Origin: Puccinellia tenuiflora
Taxonomy: Eukaryota > Streptophyta > Magnoliopsida > Poales > Poaceae
NCBI GenBank assembly: GCA_012064385.1
Contig: QRDG01000027.1
Location: 2,834,255-2,898,254, forward strand
Length of the DNA: 64,000 nucleotides
Direction of reading: 5' to 3'
The first letter of the stretch is position 1; each line of letters opens with the position of its first letter. Below are positions 30,846 to 39,912 of the stretch, piece after piece. The notes beneath the pieces are model-generated. The model saw nothing but the letters and a program-made list of their open reading frames with translations. It was not told the origin of the DNA and searched no databases. Both the position numbers and the translations under genes were made by a program.

Positions 30846-33471
30846 AGCCACATATTTCGACTCGGGGATGCGACGCCGAATGACTACGTCCATATCAAGA
30901 AGGTTCTGGATGATGCTCTCATTGGCTACATTTTAATGGGAGGCATGTTTAAAAGGGTAAAACACATGCAAGGCGTGCACATATTCAACCACACAACGGA
31001 GTTCCCCTGCGTCAAGCAGCCACCGAATAGTGAGAGAGATGCCTACTACGCCATCCATTAGATCCGTGGGTTCGTATGGGATCAAGAGCAATTTACACTG
31101 ATACGTGTCAAACGTATCTATAATTTTTGATTGATCCATGCTAGTTTTGTGATATTGTCACATGTTTCTATTATCATATTACATCATTTTTATGCATTTT
31201 GTCGGACTAACCTATTGACAAGATGCCTAGTGCCAGTTTCCTGTTTTTACTGTTTTTGTATTTCAGAAAATTTACTCCTGAAAATATTCTCGGATTTGAC
31301 GAAAATTTACAGGGAATTTTTATTCGACGGAAGTCACCAAGAGACCAAAGGGCGACCTGGGGGGCCACCCACAGGCCAGGGGCGGCCCCCTGCTACAGTC
31401 CTAGGGCAGCCCATAGGTGGGACCCGCCCCTGCCCTGTGGGCACCCCCTCGGCCCCCTCCGACGCCTATAAAATCACATTAACCCTAAAAACATCGAGCG
31501 ACCATTATTTTCCAGAGAAGTCACCCCGACGGCACCGTCACCGTAAACCTAGTTCGGGGGTGATTCTGAAGCTGATCCCGGCACCCTGCCGGAGGGGAGA
31601 TCTATCCCGGAGAGCTCTCCATCGCCATGCCTTCTTCGGATGATTTGTGAGTAGTCCCACCTTGGACCACGGGTCCATGGCAGTAGCTAGATGGTAGTCT
31701 GTCTCTCTTGTGCTTCATGTCTTATGATCTTGTGAGCTGCCTAACATGATCAAGATCGACTATTGTAATACTGTTTGATGTGTTTGCTGGGATCCGGTGG
31801 ATTATGAAGTTATGATCAGACTGTGCATGATTCTTATGTGTTGATTTATGTTCTTGCATGCTCTTCGATGTGCGTAGTTACTTTGGCCAAGTGATTGTGT
31901 GTATCTTCAAGAGGGAGTATTTATGCTAGATAGTGGGTTCATGCCCTTTTGTTTCTAGGTACGAGTGACAGAAACGTCTACGGGCGAGGGTGTGCTGTTG
32001 TTACTAAGGGTAAAATAGCGGTGTTAATGTCTCTTTTGATATTAGTATTGCTTACTTCATGCGCTTTACTTAATGCAATTGTCTGTTACTTGCAACTTAA
32101 TACCGTTGGGTGACAGGCTGGATAGCGATCCCACGGTGTACTTTTTAGACAAAGATGTAGTTAGACTCAACGGTCTTTGTTCATTGTCGTGATGCCTACA
32201 TAAATATTATCATATTCTTTTTGTCATAGCTAGATTAAGTTTATGTTATAATCTTGTCAATTGTCCAAGCTGTAATTTGTTTATCCATCATATGAGTGTT
32301 TTATTTACTTGAGAGACTCCACTAGTGAACCCATGTCCCCCGGTCCATCTTTTTACATTAATTGCAACCTTTATTCATTACTTTTCATCATCATTACTCC
32401 ACTGGTCCTTTTCATATTTTCATCTATTAACTATACAATTAACCGCTTTGTTTTCTGCGAGACCGGAAAGATTGACAACCTTTCCGCCGTTGGGGGCAAA
32501 GTATTTTGGTTTAGTCTGTGCGGTCCACGTCTGTTGAAGATTAAGCGCCAGAGATCTTCAACATTCACTTTGTTGTTGATTTCAAAGTCCTACTGGTTCG
32601 ATAAACCTCGGTTCGTTAACGAGGGAAAACTGCTACTTGCTACATCCACGCCTTCGCTTGGGGCACCACCCAACACATCATTCAACGATTAGCACACTGC
32701 CAGATAGTCTCCAACGCTAGGCCCAACAGTTGGCGAACATCCAGGATGCAGATCTCATAAAAGAATTCTATCACATCCAGAGGCGTTTGCGTAAATCATC
32801 CAACACGATGTCTGCACTATTGGGGGGATATTCTACTATGGCAATCCACCGGGTAATGTGGAGGTAAAGGAGCGCTTAAAGGCATAGGGTGACATTAGGT
32901 CGTTCATGACGAAAGACAGCGTTTGCCGTTCCCGGCTCCAAAGACTGTCGCTTATTCAGGAAGTGCTTATGTTTGTCTAGCTTTTGTTCCAAACGATCGA
33001 TGAAACTTGTGTTGTAATTAAACTTTCATTGTAATGTGATGAAACTTGCTACTCCGATCCCGAGACGTGTATACACTTGTGTAATAATTTGTCAATTATC
33101 CCTATTTTCGGTTTAAATATGATCTTTCTTGTCTATTTATACTGTTTTGCAAACTGTGTTGCAGAAAATATACCTGTACTAATACACTATATTCAAAAAC
33201 AAATATAGCAAAACATACTAGTGGCACACCAAATATCATACCATTGTCACATGAGTACCAGTGACGCATGAAGAACAGGTGCGCCACAGGTATTAGAAGG
33301 TTACACGTGGCACATGGCCCTACTGCGTCACTAGTAGTTACACGTGGCGCACTGACCTGGTGCCACACACCAGACCCGTGCGCCAAGGGTAACCTGTTAC
33401 CAGTGGCGCAGGGCCCTACGCCACGAGCAACACATTTTGGTGCACCACGGCTAATCCTTTTCCTACTAGTG
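30846..33471 (+). mobile_element. CACTA transposon fragment with Ulp1-like frame and right end
   Basis: From about 30846 a degenerate frame reads through motifs 'DYVHIKKVLDDALIGY', 'FNHTTEFPCVKQPPNSERD' and 'AYYAIH' then a stop, continues as 'IRGFVWDQEQF' up to the solo LTR at 31099, and resumes after 32697 with 'EFYHIQRRL'. This resembles the C-terminal part of the Ulp1-like (C48 peptidase) protein carried by many plant CACTA elements. The usual catalytic Cys in the GYYVC-type motif is not present here. The fragment ends at 33471 in CCTACTAGTG, a CACTA terminus. Before it, 33240-33460 holds subterminal repeats of GTGGCGCA/TGCGCCAC and TTACACGTGGC. The left end is missing. Confidence 0.7.
31099..32692 (+). 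mobile_element. Gypsy solo LTR inserted in the CACTA frame
   Basis: The LTR starts TGATACGTGTCAAACGTATC and is about 1.59 kb. It carries CGCCTATAAAATCAC near 31464, 'CCTGCCGGAGGGGAGATC' near 31589, and the near-terminal 'CCTACTGGTTCGATAAACCT' block. The flanks are TACAC (31094-31098) and CACAC (32693-32697), a 5-bp target duplication with one change. The choice is supported independently: removing the LTR and one duplicate restores the reading frame of the CACTA Ulp1-like remnant. It is close to the LTR at 52034 and belongs to the same family. Confidence 0.85.
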
Positions 33472-34186
33472 CTACAAGTGTGCAAAAATCCAATCCAATA
33501 TTCATTGTATTTTGGCCTAGGAAAAAAAGACAAATTTATAAATCTGGATCGGTGAATAGTGCCGGTTTCAAGATTTTGACATTTTGTCAGATTTATCATT
33601 TTTTAAGCCTAAAATAATGCGAGTTTTGGATTGCAAATTTTTGCAGTTATAGATCACAACATAATCTACAACTAGAATTTTTTATTCGAATTTTTGAAAC
33701 ATAAGAATTTGGAGCTCGGCCTCCAAATGGACTTTCTGGAACTTAAACACCAATTCATGCTACCCGTATATAACGGTACCTGACATCGCCCGCCGTCCTA
33801 CGGACACGTTGTTCCAAACAGCCGCCACTTGCCGCAGGCTGCCATGCTTCCTATGGTCCACTTCGTACCTACTGTCGTACTCCTAGACGTCATGGCGTAG
33901 ATGTCCGCCAATGTGCGCACCAACTGTGACGAGCCTATAGAAGTTGTTGGGCGGACCGACCATTCGTAGTAGCCACCCCGTCCGGATTAGTGTGGCATCC
34001 ATGGGTGTGTACCGAGAAGCGAAGAGATCGACCTTCTCGCCAAGGATGTTGCCACTGATATGATCGTCGAGGTTTTAGTAGGCATGGTGCACGAGGTTCA
34101 CTAGGGTGGTCCTGCCCCCGCACTGGCGCGTTCATGTGCACACTTACCATGTGTTGGCTTAAACATCGTAGGTCGTACACACGTCA
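33472..34186. pseudogene. Coding-like remnant, minus strand, unidentified
   Basis: Between about 33830 and 34180 the minus strand has a coding look: a run containing 'DLFASRYTPMDATLIRTGWL' followed by 'GPPNNFYRLVTVGAHIGGH' in one frame, then frame breaks. I do not recognise the family. It is cut on the right by the LTR element at 34187. It may be a captured host exon or a transposon gene. Nothing is recognised in 33472-33780. Confidence 0.35.
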
Positions 34187-34673
34187 ATAGAACCCTAAAA
34201 TTATGTGTTGTATTGCTGACCCTCGTGGGGATTATATAGTGTACAAGACTTGGGAGGCAAGAAGCCAATAGGCTTGGAGTACAAGATGATCTCTAATCTA
34301 ATCCCTAGTCTAATAGGTATACGTAGTCTAACATCCCCCCTCAGTCGTAGCGGGAGTGAAGCGGACGATTACGACTGGATTTGAAGTCCCGCGCGTTCGT
34401 CGTCTCCTCCTCTCCGTCATCATCAACTGCGTCTCTGATGGTCTTCCTCTCTTCCCTCCCGCAGTCACAGCGGAAGTGGCGTGGACGCAAGTGACGACGC
34501 AGACGCTGTTGACTGGAGTTGTTGCCGATGTGTTGCTGTAGACGTTGTTCTTGGTGTCGATGTCGAGGTAGCCGAGCATGATGGAGCCGTGGTCGATGTT
34601 GTCGTAGTCGTGGTTGCCTATAGCGCCGGAGGCGCAAAAAATTTGCGCGATGTTGGACGTAGTGTCTTAGGTT

Positions 34674-34866
34674 TTTGTGTGGCGGCGGCAAGGGTTTTGC
34701 GGCGGCGGCGGGTTTTTATGCGGCGGCGGCAGGGATTTGCGGCGATGGCGGGTTTGGGTCATTGTGCGGCGGCGGCAGGGATCTGCGGCGGCGGGTTTTT
34801 GGGTCATTGTGCGGCGGCGGCAGGGATCTGCGGCGGCGGCGGGTTTTTGTGTGGCGGTGGCAAAAG
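34674..34866. repeat. GC-rich minisatellite in the TRIM-like element
   Basis: Irregular units of GCGGCGGCAGGGATCTGCGG separated by GGTTTTTGGGTCATTGT follow each other three to four times. Frames through it are low complexity (Gly/Arg) and I do not consider them genes. Confidence 0.85.
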
Positions 34867-34986
34867 ACCACGTGGATGTAGACCTTGGCGATGATTGTGT
34901 TGGCGATGTAGAACTCGACGAAGATCTTGATGTAGTCGTACATCTCGGTGTAAATGTTCGGCTTGGTGTAGTACGTCGGTGTAGTC

Positions 34987-35280
34987 TTTTTTTTTGCATA
35001 GTAATACGTGTCTTATTTATAAATAAAGATCAAATTACAGGGCACGTACAAACTGATCATACAGAACTGAAAAGATAGGATAAATCTATGTGACAAACCA
35101 ACGACTATCTCTCTTCTTCGGCACGACCGTAGCAGCCACCAAACAGAATTGAGACAGATCACCCGACGCGGCTCCATCGCTGATTAGCCGTCCGCTCCCG
35201 AAACGTGAGTGAAGCTTTAAACAAAGAAGAAGAGCTACGAGAAGTGCATACCTTATCTCGTAGTGCTCGGAGTTACTGCT
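34987..35280 (-). repeat. Retroposon-like 3' piece inside the TRIM-like element
   Basis: Starting at a run of T (34987-34995), the sequence matches the 3' part of the insertion at 2075-3851: ACAGAACTGAAAAGATAGGA, ACAAACCAACG, GACCGTAGCAGCCACCAA, GAGACAGATCACC and GACGCGGCTCCATCGCTG. It carries one copy of the 40-bp unit that is doubled at 2131-2210. No target duplication is visible, so it is either 5'-truncated with decayed flanks or was captured with the element. Confidence 0.6.
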
Positions 35281-35658
35281 TTTGAAGGATCTCACGTGTA
35301 TGCATGTAGTGGATGAGGCTGCATGGGCGTACGTGGAGATGCTGCGATCTGGGTTGCCATCTCCACTAGCGCCAGGCCTCCGTCTGGCTCCCAGCGCGTG
35401 TGGCCGTCGCGCTATCGACGTGAACTCCTTCTGGGCGGCCGCGCCCGTACGTACTGCTGTGCAGACTACACGGGACGTGCGCCGCCGGGGGCACCGATCG
35501 ATCTTGCATAGATTTTCGCCGGAACAGGACCATATCGTGGAGATATAGGGATTTATTTGGCTAAACTGAATCTAATGTACGGAATTGGAAAATTCGAAAT
35601 TGATCTACTAAATAAATCTAAAGAACTGATCCGATCTTTGATCGAGACCGGGTGCCGC

Positions 35659-35688
35659 GCCCCCGAGGAGATTAATCTCCTCGGGGGC
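35659..35688. repeat. Perfect 30-bp palindrome beside the primer site
   Basis: GCCCCCGAGGAGATT followed immediately by its reverse complement, with no loop. It ends 9 bp from the tRNA primer-binding site of the TRIM-like element, in the 5' leader of its RNA. Confidence 0.9.
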
Positions 35689-35697
35689 GGCGCGACC

Positions 35698-35709
35698 GCT
35701 CTGATACCA
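35698..35709 (-). other. tRNA-iMet primer-binding site of the TRIM-like element
   Basis: On the minus strand TGGTATCAGAGC directly follows the LTR end. This is the standard initiator-Met primer site of plant LTR elements. Confidence 0.9.
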
Positions 35710-36112
35710 TGTAAAAAATATAGAACCCTAAAATTATGTGTTGTATTGCGGACCCTCGTGGGGATTATATAGTGTACAAGACTTGGAAGACAAGAAGCCA
35801 ATAAAATAGGGAGTACAAGATGATCTCTAATCTAATCCCTAGTCTAATAGGTATACGTAGTCTAACAGAGGACGCATGCTAAACATGATGAAGATCAATT
35901 TTATTTGTAAATATATAATCCGTAGCTACACATGAACATATTTGCTAGTACGTCATAAAGAACAAAAAGATCCAACCCCACACGGCTTGGGAGTACGTCT
36001 CGAGTAGCTAGATACGCGGAGTAGAGATCCCATGGCCGGTACTACTACTGCCATGCAACAATCTGAATTTCCGTCGTGTGCTGCTGATGAATGGGTTTGG
36101 TCCTGGCTGTTA

Positions 36113-36233
36113 CTCCCTCCGTCCAAAAATAAGTCTCAAGTTTGACAAAAAATGAATGTATCTATATATAAAACATGTCTAGATACATTCACTTTTGAGC
36201 AAATTTAAGACACTTATTTTTGGACGGAGGGAG
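36113..36233. mobile_element. Complete Stowaway MITE
   Basis: The ends CTCCCTCCGTCCAAAAATAA and, read inward from the right, CTCCCTCCGTCCAAAAATAA are the same over 20 bp, flanked by TA on both sides (36111-36112, 36234-36235). Length is 121 bp. The interior ATGTATCTATATATAAAACATGTCTAGATACAT is also palindromic, so the element folds end to end. Stowaway MITEs are moved by Tc1/mariner transposases. Confidence 0.95.
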
Positions 36234-36608
36234 TATTACTTTTGCCTGGTGGTTTGGTGTTGCTGTTGCAATCTTATCGTGGTGTTTTAGGTCGCTAGTT
36301 TGTGCTGGTGTATATATTTACCGACCAAGAACGATAGTGATAGGTGACGCGGTGTGGTTTTTGTCATTGTCATGGTGCCACATCCCCTTCCTCTACATCG
36401 GCCTGCCACTATTCGCGACCCAAAATAAACGACACAGCAGGCTCTTCTAAATGGCAATTGACAGTCTCTGTTTGGTACCATACCGGTCTCAAATTCGTGG
36501 CCAGTTTGGAGCCAAATGAACAATGTTCATGTCCGCACATGTCATTCGCTCATGTCCGCCTCCTATGCGCCACCACGTCTCCCCCTGTTTCCTAACAGCC
36601 TCATGTCG

Positions 36609-37599
36609 TGATGTAGCCCCACATGTGCACAACACCATGGCCAACACGTCTACGGGCCCGATAACAAGATCAAGAGTAAAGGCTATGCAAGATAAGGTGA
36701 ACTCACTCCTATCCTCGAATCAATTCAATTTCTCCATGGATGGCTTGCTACCTCAAGTGGATACCTTGTGCATACTCAGGACCCATCTTGGTGACGACCT
36801 ACAATGGAGTGGAGAAGATGAGCAAGAGAAGGTCCAAGATGATGGAGAATATGACCAAGAGGAGATCCCAAAAGATGGTCAAGGAGAGGAAGAAGTAGGC
36901 GGAGACAGGCTGGCCGGCCCCAGGCCGGCCACCCACCAGAGCCAGCCGGCCTCCCAGCTGGCCCAGGCCGGTCCCCCTCCCGCGCCCGCCGGCCTCCCAG
37001 CCGGCCTAGGCCGGCCCCCAGGCCGGTCCCCCTCCCGCGCCCGCCGGCCTCCCAGCCGGCCTAGACCGGCCCACAGGCCGGTTCCCCACCTACGCCCGCC
37101 GGCCTCCCAGCCGGCCTAGGCCGGCCCACAGGCCGGTCTCCCGCATTTCTGTCCTGTTTTGTACTACGCCTATAAATACCCCCTGCCTCCCTCAGATCTA
37201 GGGTTAGACTGAAATTGAGATTTGAGAGCTATGCTCCCCATCCCTCTTTGCTAGGATTCCTCTTTGAGGATGGATCTTGTTGTTGCTACTCTTTCACTGC
37301 GGTGTCTCTAGTAGTGCAAACAAATCTTTCACTGCGGTGATTTTATTGGATCGGTGGACCGGCCGGTAAGAGCAATCGGTTTCATTAAAAGTAATATTGG
37401 CTTTGATTCTTCGATCCAAAGGCTTCTCTGGTGAGGGTTGTTGTTGGGTGGAGATCTCTGCAGGTTTTACTAGTTATCCTCTTTGTTTGCCCACGATTTC
37501 CCCCGATTCCCACCTTGTGTTCATCGTGTTCATCGTGTTCTTCGCGTTCTTCCCCGTTTCCCCCTCAAATCCGTGAAGATCGGGCCAGCCCCTACATCA
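36609..37599 (+). repeat. LTR (copy A) with TGATGTAG/CTACATCA ends
   Basis: The segment starts TGATGTAGCC and ends CTACATCA, a perfect 8-bp terminal inversion, and is followed 2 bp later by an initiator-Met primer site. It is therefore a 5' LTR of 991 bp. The TATA motif TATAAATA is at 37171-37178. From 36609 to about 36900 a frame stays open and contains 'GPITRSRVKAMQDKVNSLL'. This resembles the C-terminal tail of Gypsy polyproteins, so in a complete copy the pol frame would run into the 3' LTR. A related but clearly diverged LTR is at 56608. Which Gypsy clade it belongs to is inferred (chromovirus-like) and not proven. Confidence 0.75.
36968..37132. repeat. 55-bp minisatellite (three units) inside LTR copy A
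   Basis: Units 36968-37022, 37023-37077 and 37078-37132 each begin CCGGT(C/T)CCC and contain repeated GCCGGCC. The first two are almost identical and the third has a few changes. The LTR at 56608 shows a comparable but irregular GCCGGCC-rich block at 56900-57145. Confidence 0.9.
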
Positions 37600-37601
37600 T
37601 A

Positions 37602-37614
37602 TGGTATCAAGAGC
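37602..37614 (+). other. Primer-binding site of LTR copy A
   Basis: TGGTATCAAGAGC is one base longer than the standard initiator-Met complement TGGTATCAGAGC. The site follows the LTR end after TA and marks it as a 5' LTR. The leader continues to 37955 and resumes after 46515. Confidence 0.75.
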
Positions 37615-37955
37615 AAGGGTTTCCACGGATTTGGATCGTGTTTCCACCTTTTATTAGCCATTTTCCACCAAATTTTTTCTTTCCCATACCAATTTCGAGA
37701 ATTCACAAAAAAATAGCCCATACGGATTTCGTTCGATCTCTCGATTTGGTGAGCGATTTGTGGCTTTGATTCACGGATCTAGTGCTTAAGACCTTTCCCC
37801 ACCTACCTTTGGTGTTCCCCTGTGCCAATTTCGCCCAAATTTCGTCGGATTGAAGATTTCCCGGAGCCAATTCCGCTCCCAGCTCAAGAAGCCCGTGCAG
37901 TTTTGAGTCCACCGGTACTCAGCGGACAGCCGACACTGTCCGGCCGAGCGCGCCG

Positions 37956-39577
37956 TGATACGTCTCCGACGTATCTATAATTTCTTATGATCCATGCTTG
38001 TTTTCATACCATTTGCTACATGTTTTGTTTACATCTTATAGCATTTTTATGCATTTTTGGAACTAACATATTAACAAGATGCCCAGTGCAAGTTCCTGTT
38101 TTCTGCTGTTTTTCCGTTTCAGAAAAGTACTTAAGGAAATATTCTCGGAATCGGACGGGACAAAAACCCAGGATCTTATAATTTCGTCACGCACACGGAG
38201 TCCAAAGGGGAGCCGAAGACGCACCAGAGGGCGACCACACCCTAGGGTGGCGCGGCCCACCTGTCTGCCGTGCCACCAGGTGGTGTGGCCCCCTCGGGCC
38301 TCCACCGACGCCGCCCTTTCGCCTATATAATCCCCCCGACGAGAAAACCCTAAGTACCCGATCAAAATTCCAGAAAAACATCCATCGCCGCCGCCGTCGT
38401 CAACCCTAGTTCGGGAGGGTTCTGAAGCTCTCCCCGGCACCCTGCCGGAGAGGGAGATCATCACCGAAGGGCTCTACACCACCATGCCCGCCTCCGGACA
38501 GATGTGTGAGTAGTTCATCCTTGGACTACGGGTCCATGCAGTAGCTAGATGGTAGTCTTCTCCAATTGTGCTATCATGTTTAGATCTTGTGAGCTGCCTA
38601 TCATGATCAAGATCATCTTATTGTAATGCTACATGTTGTGTTTGCTGGGATCCGATGAATAGAGAAGTACCTTGTGATGTTGATTATTGATATTATCATG
38701 TCTATGTTATTTGTGATCTTGCATGCTTTCCGGTACTTGTAATTGCCTTGATCAAGTAGTTGCTTGTATCTCCAAGAGGGAGTATTTATGCTAGATAGGG
38801 GGTTTGGTCCCTGTGTGCCTTGGCTTGAGTGACAGAAACATATAAGGACGGGGGAGTGCCGTTGCTACTAGGGAGTAAACTTTATGCACAGTTCTTCATG
38901 CAATTGTCTGTTGCTTGCAACTTAATACTGGAGAGATTTTACGGTATGTTATCTCAAAGGTGGACTATTTAGGCATAGGTGTATGCTTGGAACAGCTATC
39001 TATGTATTTTGTCGTAATGCCCAAAGCATCTCATATAGACATCATCATCCTCTGTATTATGCAATGTTCATGCATTGTCATGCATTCTCTATTCTGTCAA
39101 TTGCCCAGCTGTAATTTGTTACCCAGCATGTGTAGTATTTTATTTATGGAGAAGACACCACTAGTGAACTGTGGACCCCGGTCTATTCTTTTACATCTGC
39201 AATTAAATCAACTGCTCTACTGCTTTCATTTACTGCAAACAAGCTTCCTTCCACACATACATTTAATCCTTTGTATTCAGCAAGGCCGGTGAGATTGACA
39301 ACCTCACTGCTTCGTTGGGGCAAAGTAGTTTGATTGTGTTCTGCAGGTTCCACTGTCTCCCCTGCAACAGCTCTTTTTCTGGCACCGTTGCTGTCAACAC
39401 GCCAAGCACATTTTCTGGCGCCATTGCAGTTGTGGACAACCTTCTGAAGCATTCCTCACTCCTACTGGTTCGATAACCTTGGTTTCTAACTGAGGGAAAA
39501 CTTGCTGCTGTGCTCCTCAAACCTTCCTCTTGGGGTGCCCAATGAAGCGTGATTGATTAACACCTCTCGCGCTATCA
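37956..39577 (+). repeat. 5' LTR of the Gypsy element
   Basis: TATATAA at 38324-38330 is a good TATA box; the transcript would start shortly after. Near the 3' border (39367-39434) there are two primer-site-like copies, 'TTTTTCTGGCACCGTTGCTG' and 'TTTTCTGGCGCCATTGCAG'. Confidence 0.95.
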
Positions 39578-39588
39578 AGCTCTTTTTC

Positions 39589-39606
39589 TGGCGCCATTGC
39601 CGGGGA
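39589..39606 (+). other. Primer-binding site, tRNA-Asp type (first, imperfect copy)
   Basis: TGGCGCCATTGCCGGGGA lies 11 bp after the LTR end and matches the complement of the 3' end of plant tRNA-Asp except for one G-to-A change. A perfect copy is at 39676-39693. Confidence 0.8.
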
Positions 39607-39675
39607 GTTAAGAGTGCTCAGTAAGAAGCTTCTCGAAGTACCAAACTTCTCACTCCTCCGTCAACAGCTCTTTTC

Positions 39676-39693
39676 TGGCGCCGTTGCCGGGGA
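39676..39693 (+). other. Second, perfect tRNA-Asp primer-site copy
   Basis: TGGCGCCGTTGCCGGGGA, complementary to the tRNA-Asp 3' end without mismatch, 99 bp after the LTR. The surrounding block (ACAGCTCTTTTCTGGCGCC) repeats that of the first copy, so a leader segment was duplicated. It is not known which copy primes. Confidence 0.8.
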
Positions 39694-39912
39694 GTAGAGA
39701 AGCTTCTGCAAGGGTAGTCTCTCAGTTCCAATCTCTTTACTTTGTTTTAGTCTTGCTTATTATTATTGCTTTGTCTTGTTTTGCTTTCTTATATCAAAAA
39801 CACAAAAAAATTAGTGTAGAATTTATCTTGTTGCTTTCCTATATCAAAAACCCAAAAAAATTAGTTACTTGTTTAATCTTGTTCAATTCGGTTTGCCTTG
39901 TTTTCCTCAAAA

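Larger units (their letters stand above)
34187..35867 (-). mobile_element. TRIM-like non-autonomous LTR retrotransposon
   Basis: Two direct repeats flank a 1.37-kb interior. The intact LTR is 35710-35867 (158 bp); read on the minus strand it begins TGTTAGACTACG and ends TTTTTTACA. It is followed at once by GGTATCAGAGC at 35698-35709, complementary to the initiator Met tRNA, so this is the 5' LTR. The other copy, 34187-34333, lacks about 11 bp at its outer end. It is preceded on the minus strand by the purine tract GAGGGGGGA (34334-34342), as expected for a 3' LTR. The interior encodes no gag or pol and contains a GC-rich minisatellite and a retroposon-like piece. LTRs under 200 bp and a total of 1.7 kb put it near the TRIM/SMART class. 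The base after the 5' LTR gives GAGGA as one target copy, and its partner is not found, consistent with loss at the 3' LTR end. Confidence 0.85.

Noticed and set aside
21863..33471. CACTA left end (21863) and right end (33471) as one element
   Set aside because: The termini CACTACAACC and CACTAGTAGG (right end read inward) do not match and host genes lie between them.
34481..35078. Gly-rich frames in the TRIM-like element as glycine-rich proteins
   Set aside because: They come from the GGC-rich minisatellite and have no conserved N terminus.
38915..39292. 125-codon frame that recurs at 45853-46230
   Set aside because: The recurrence is due to the two LTR copies and not to selection on a protein.
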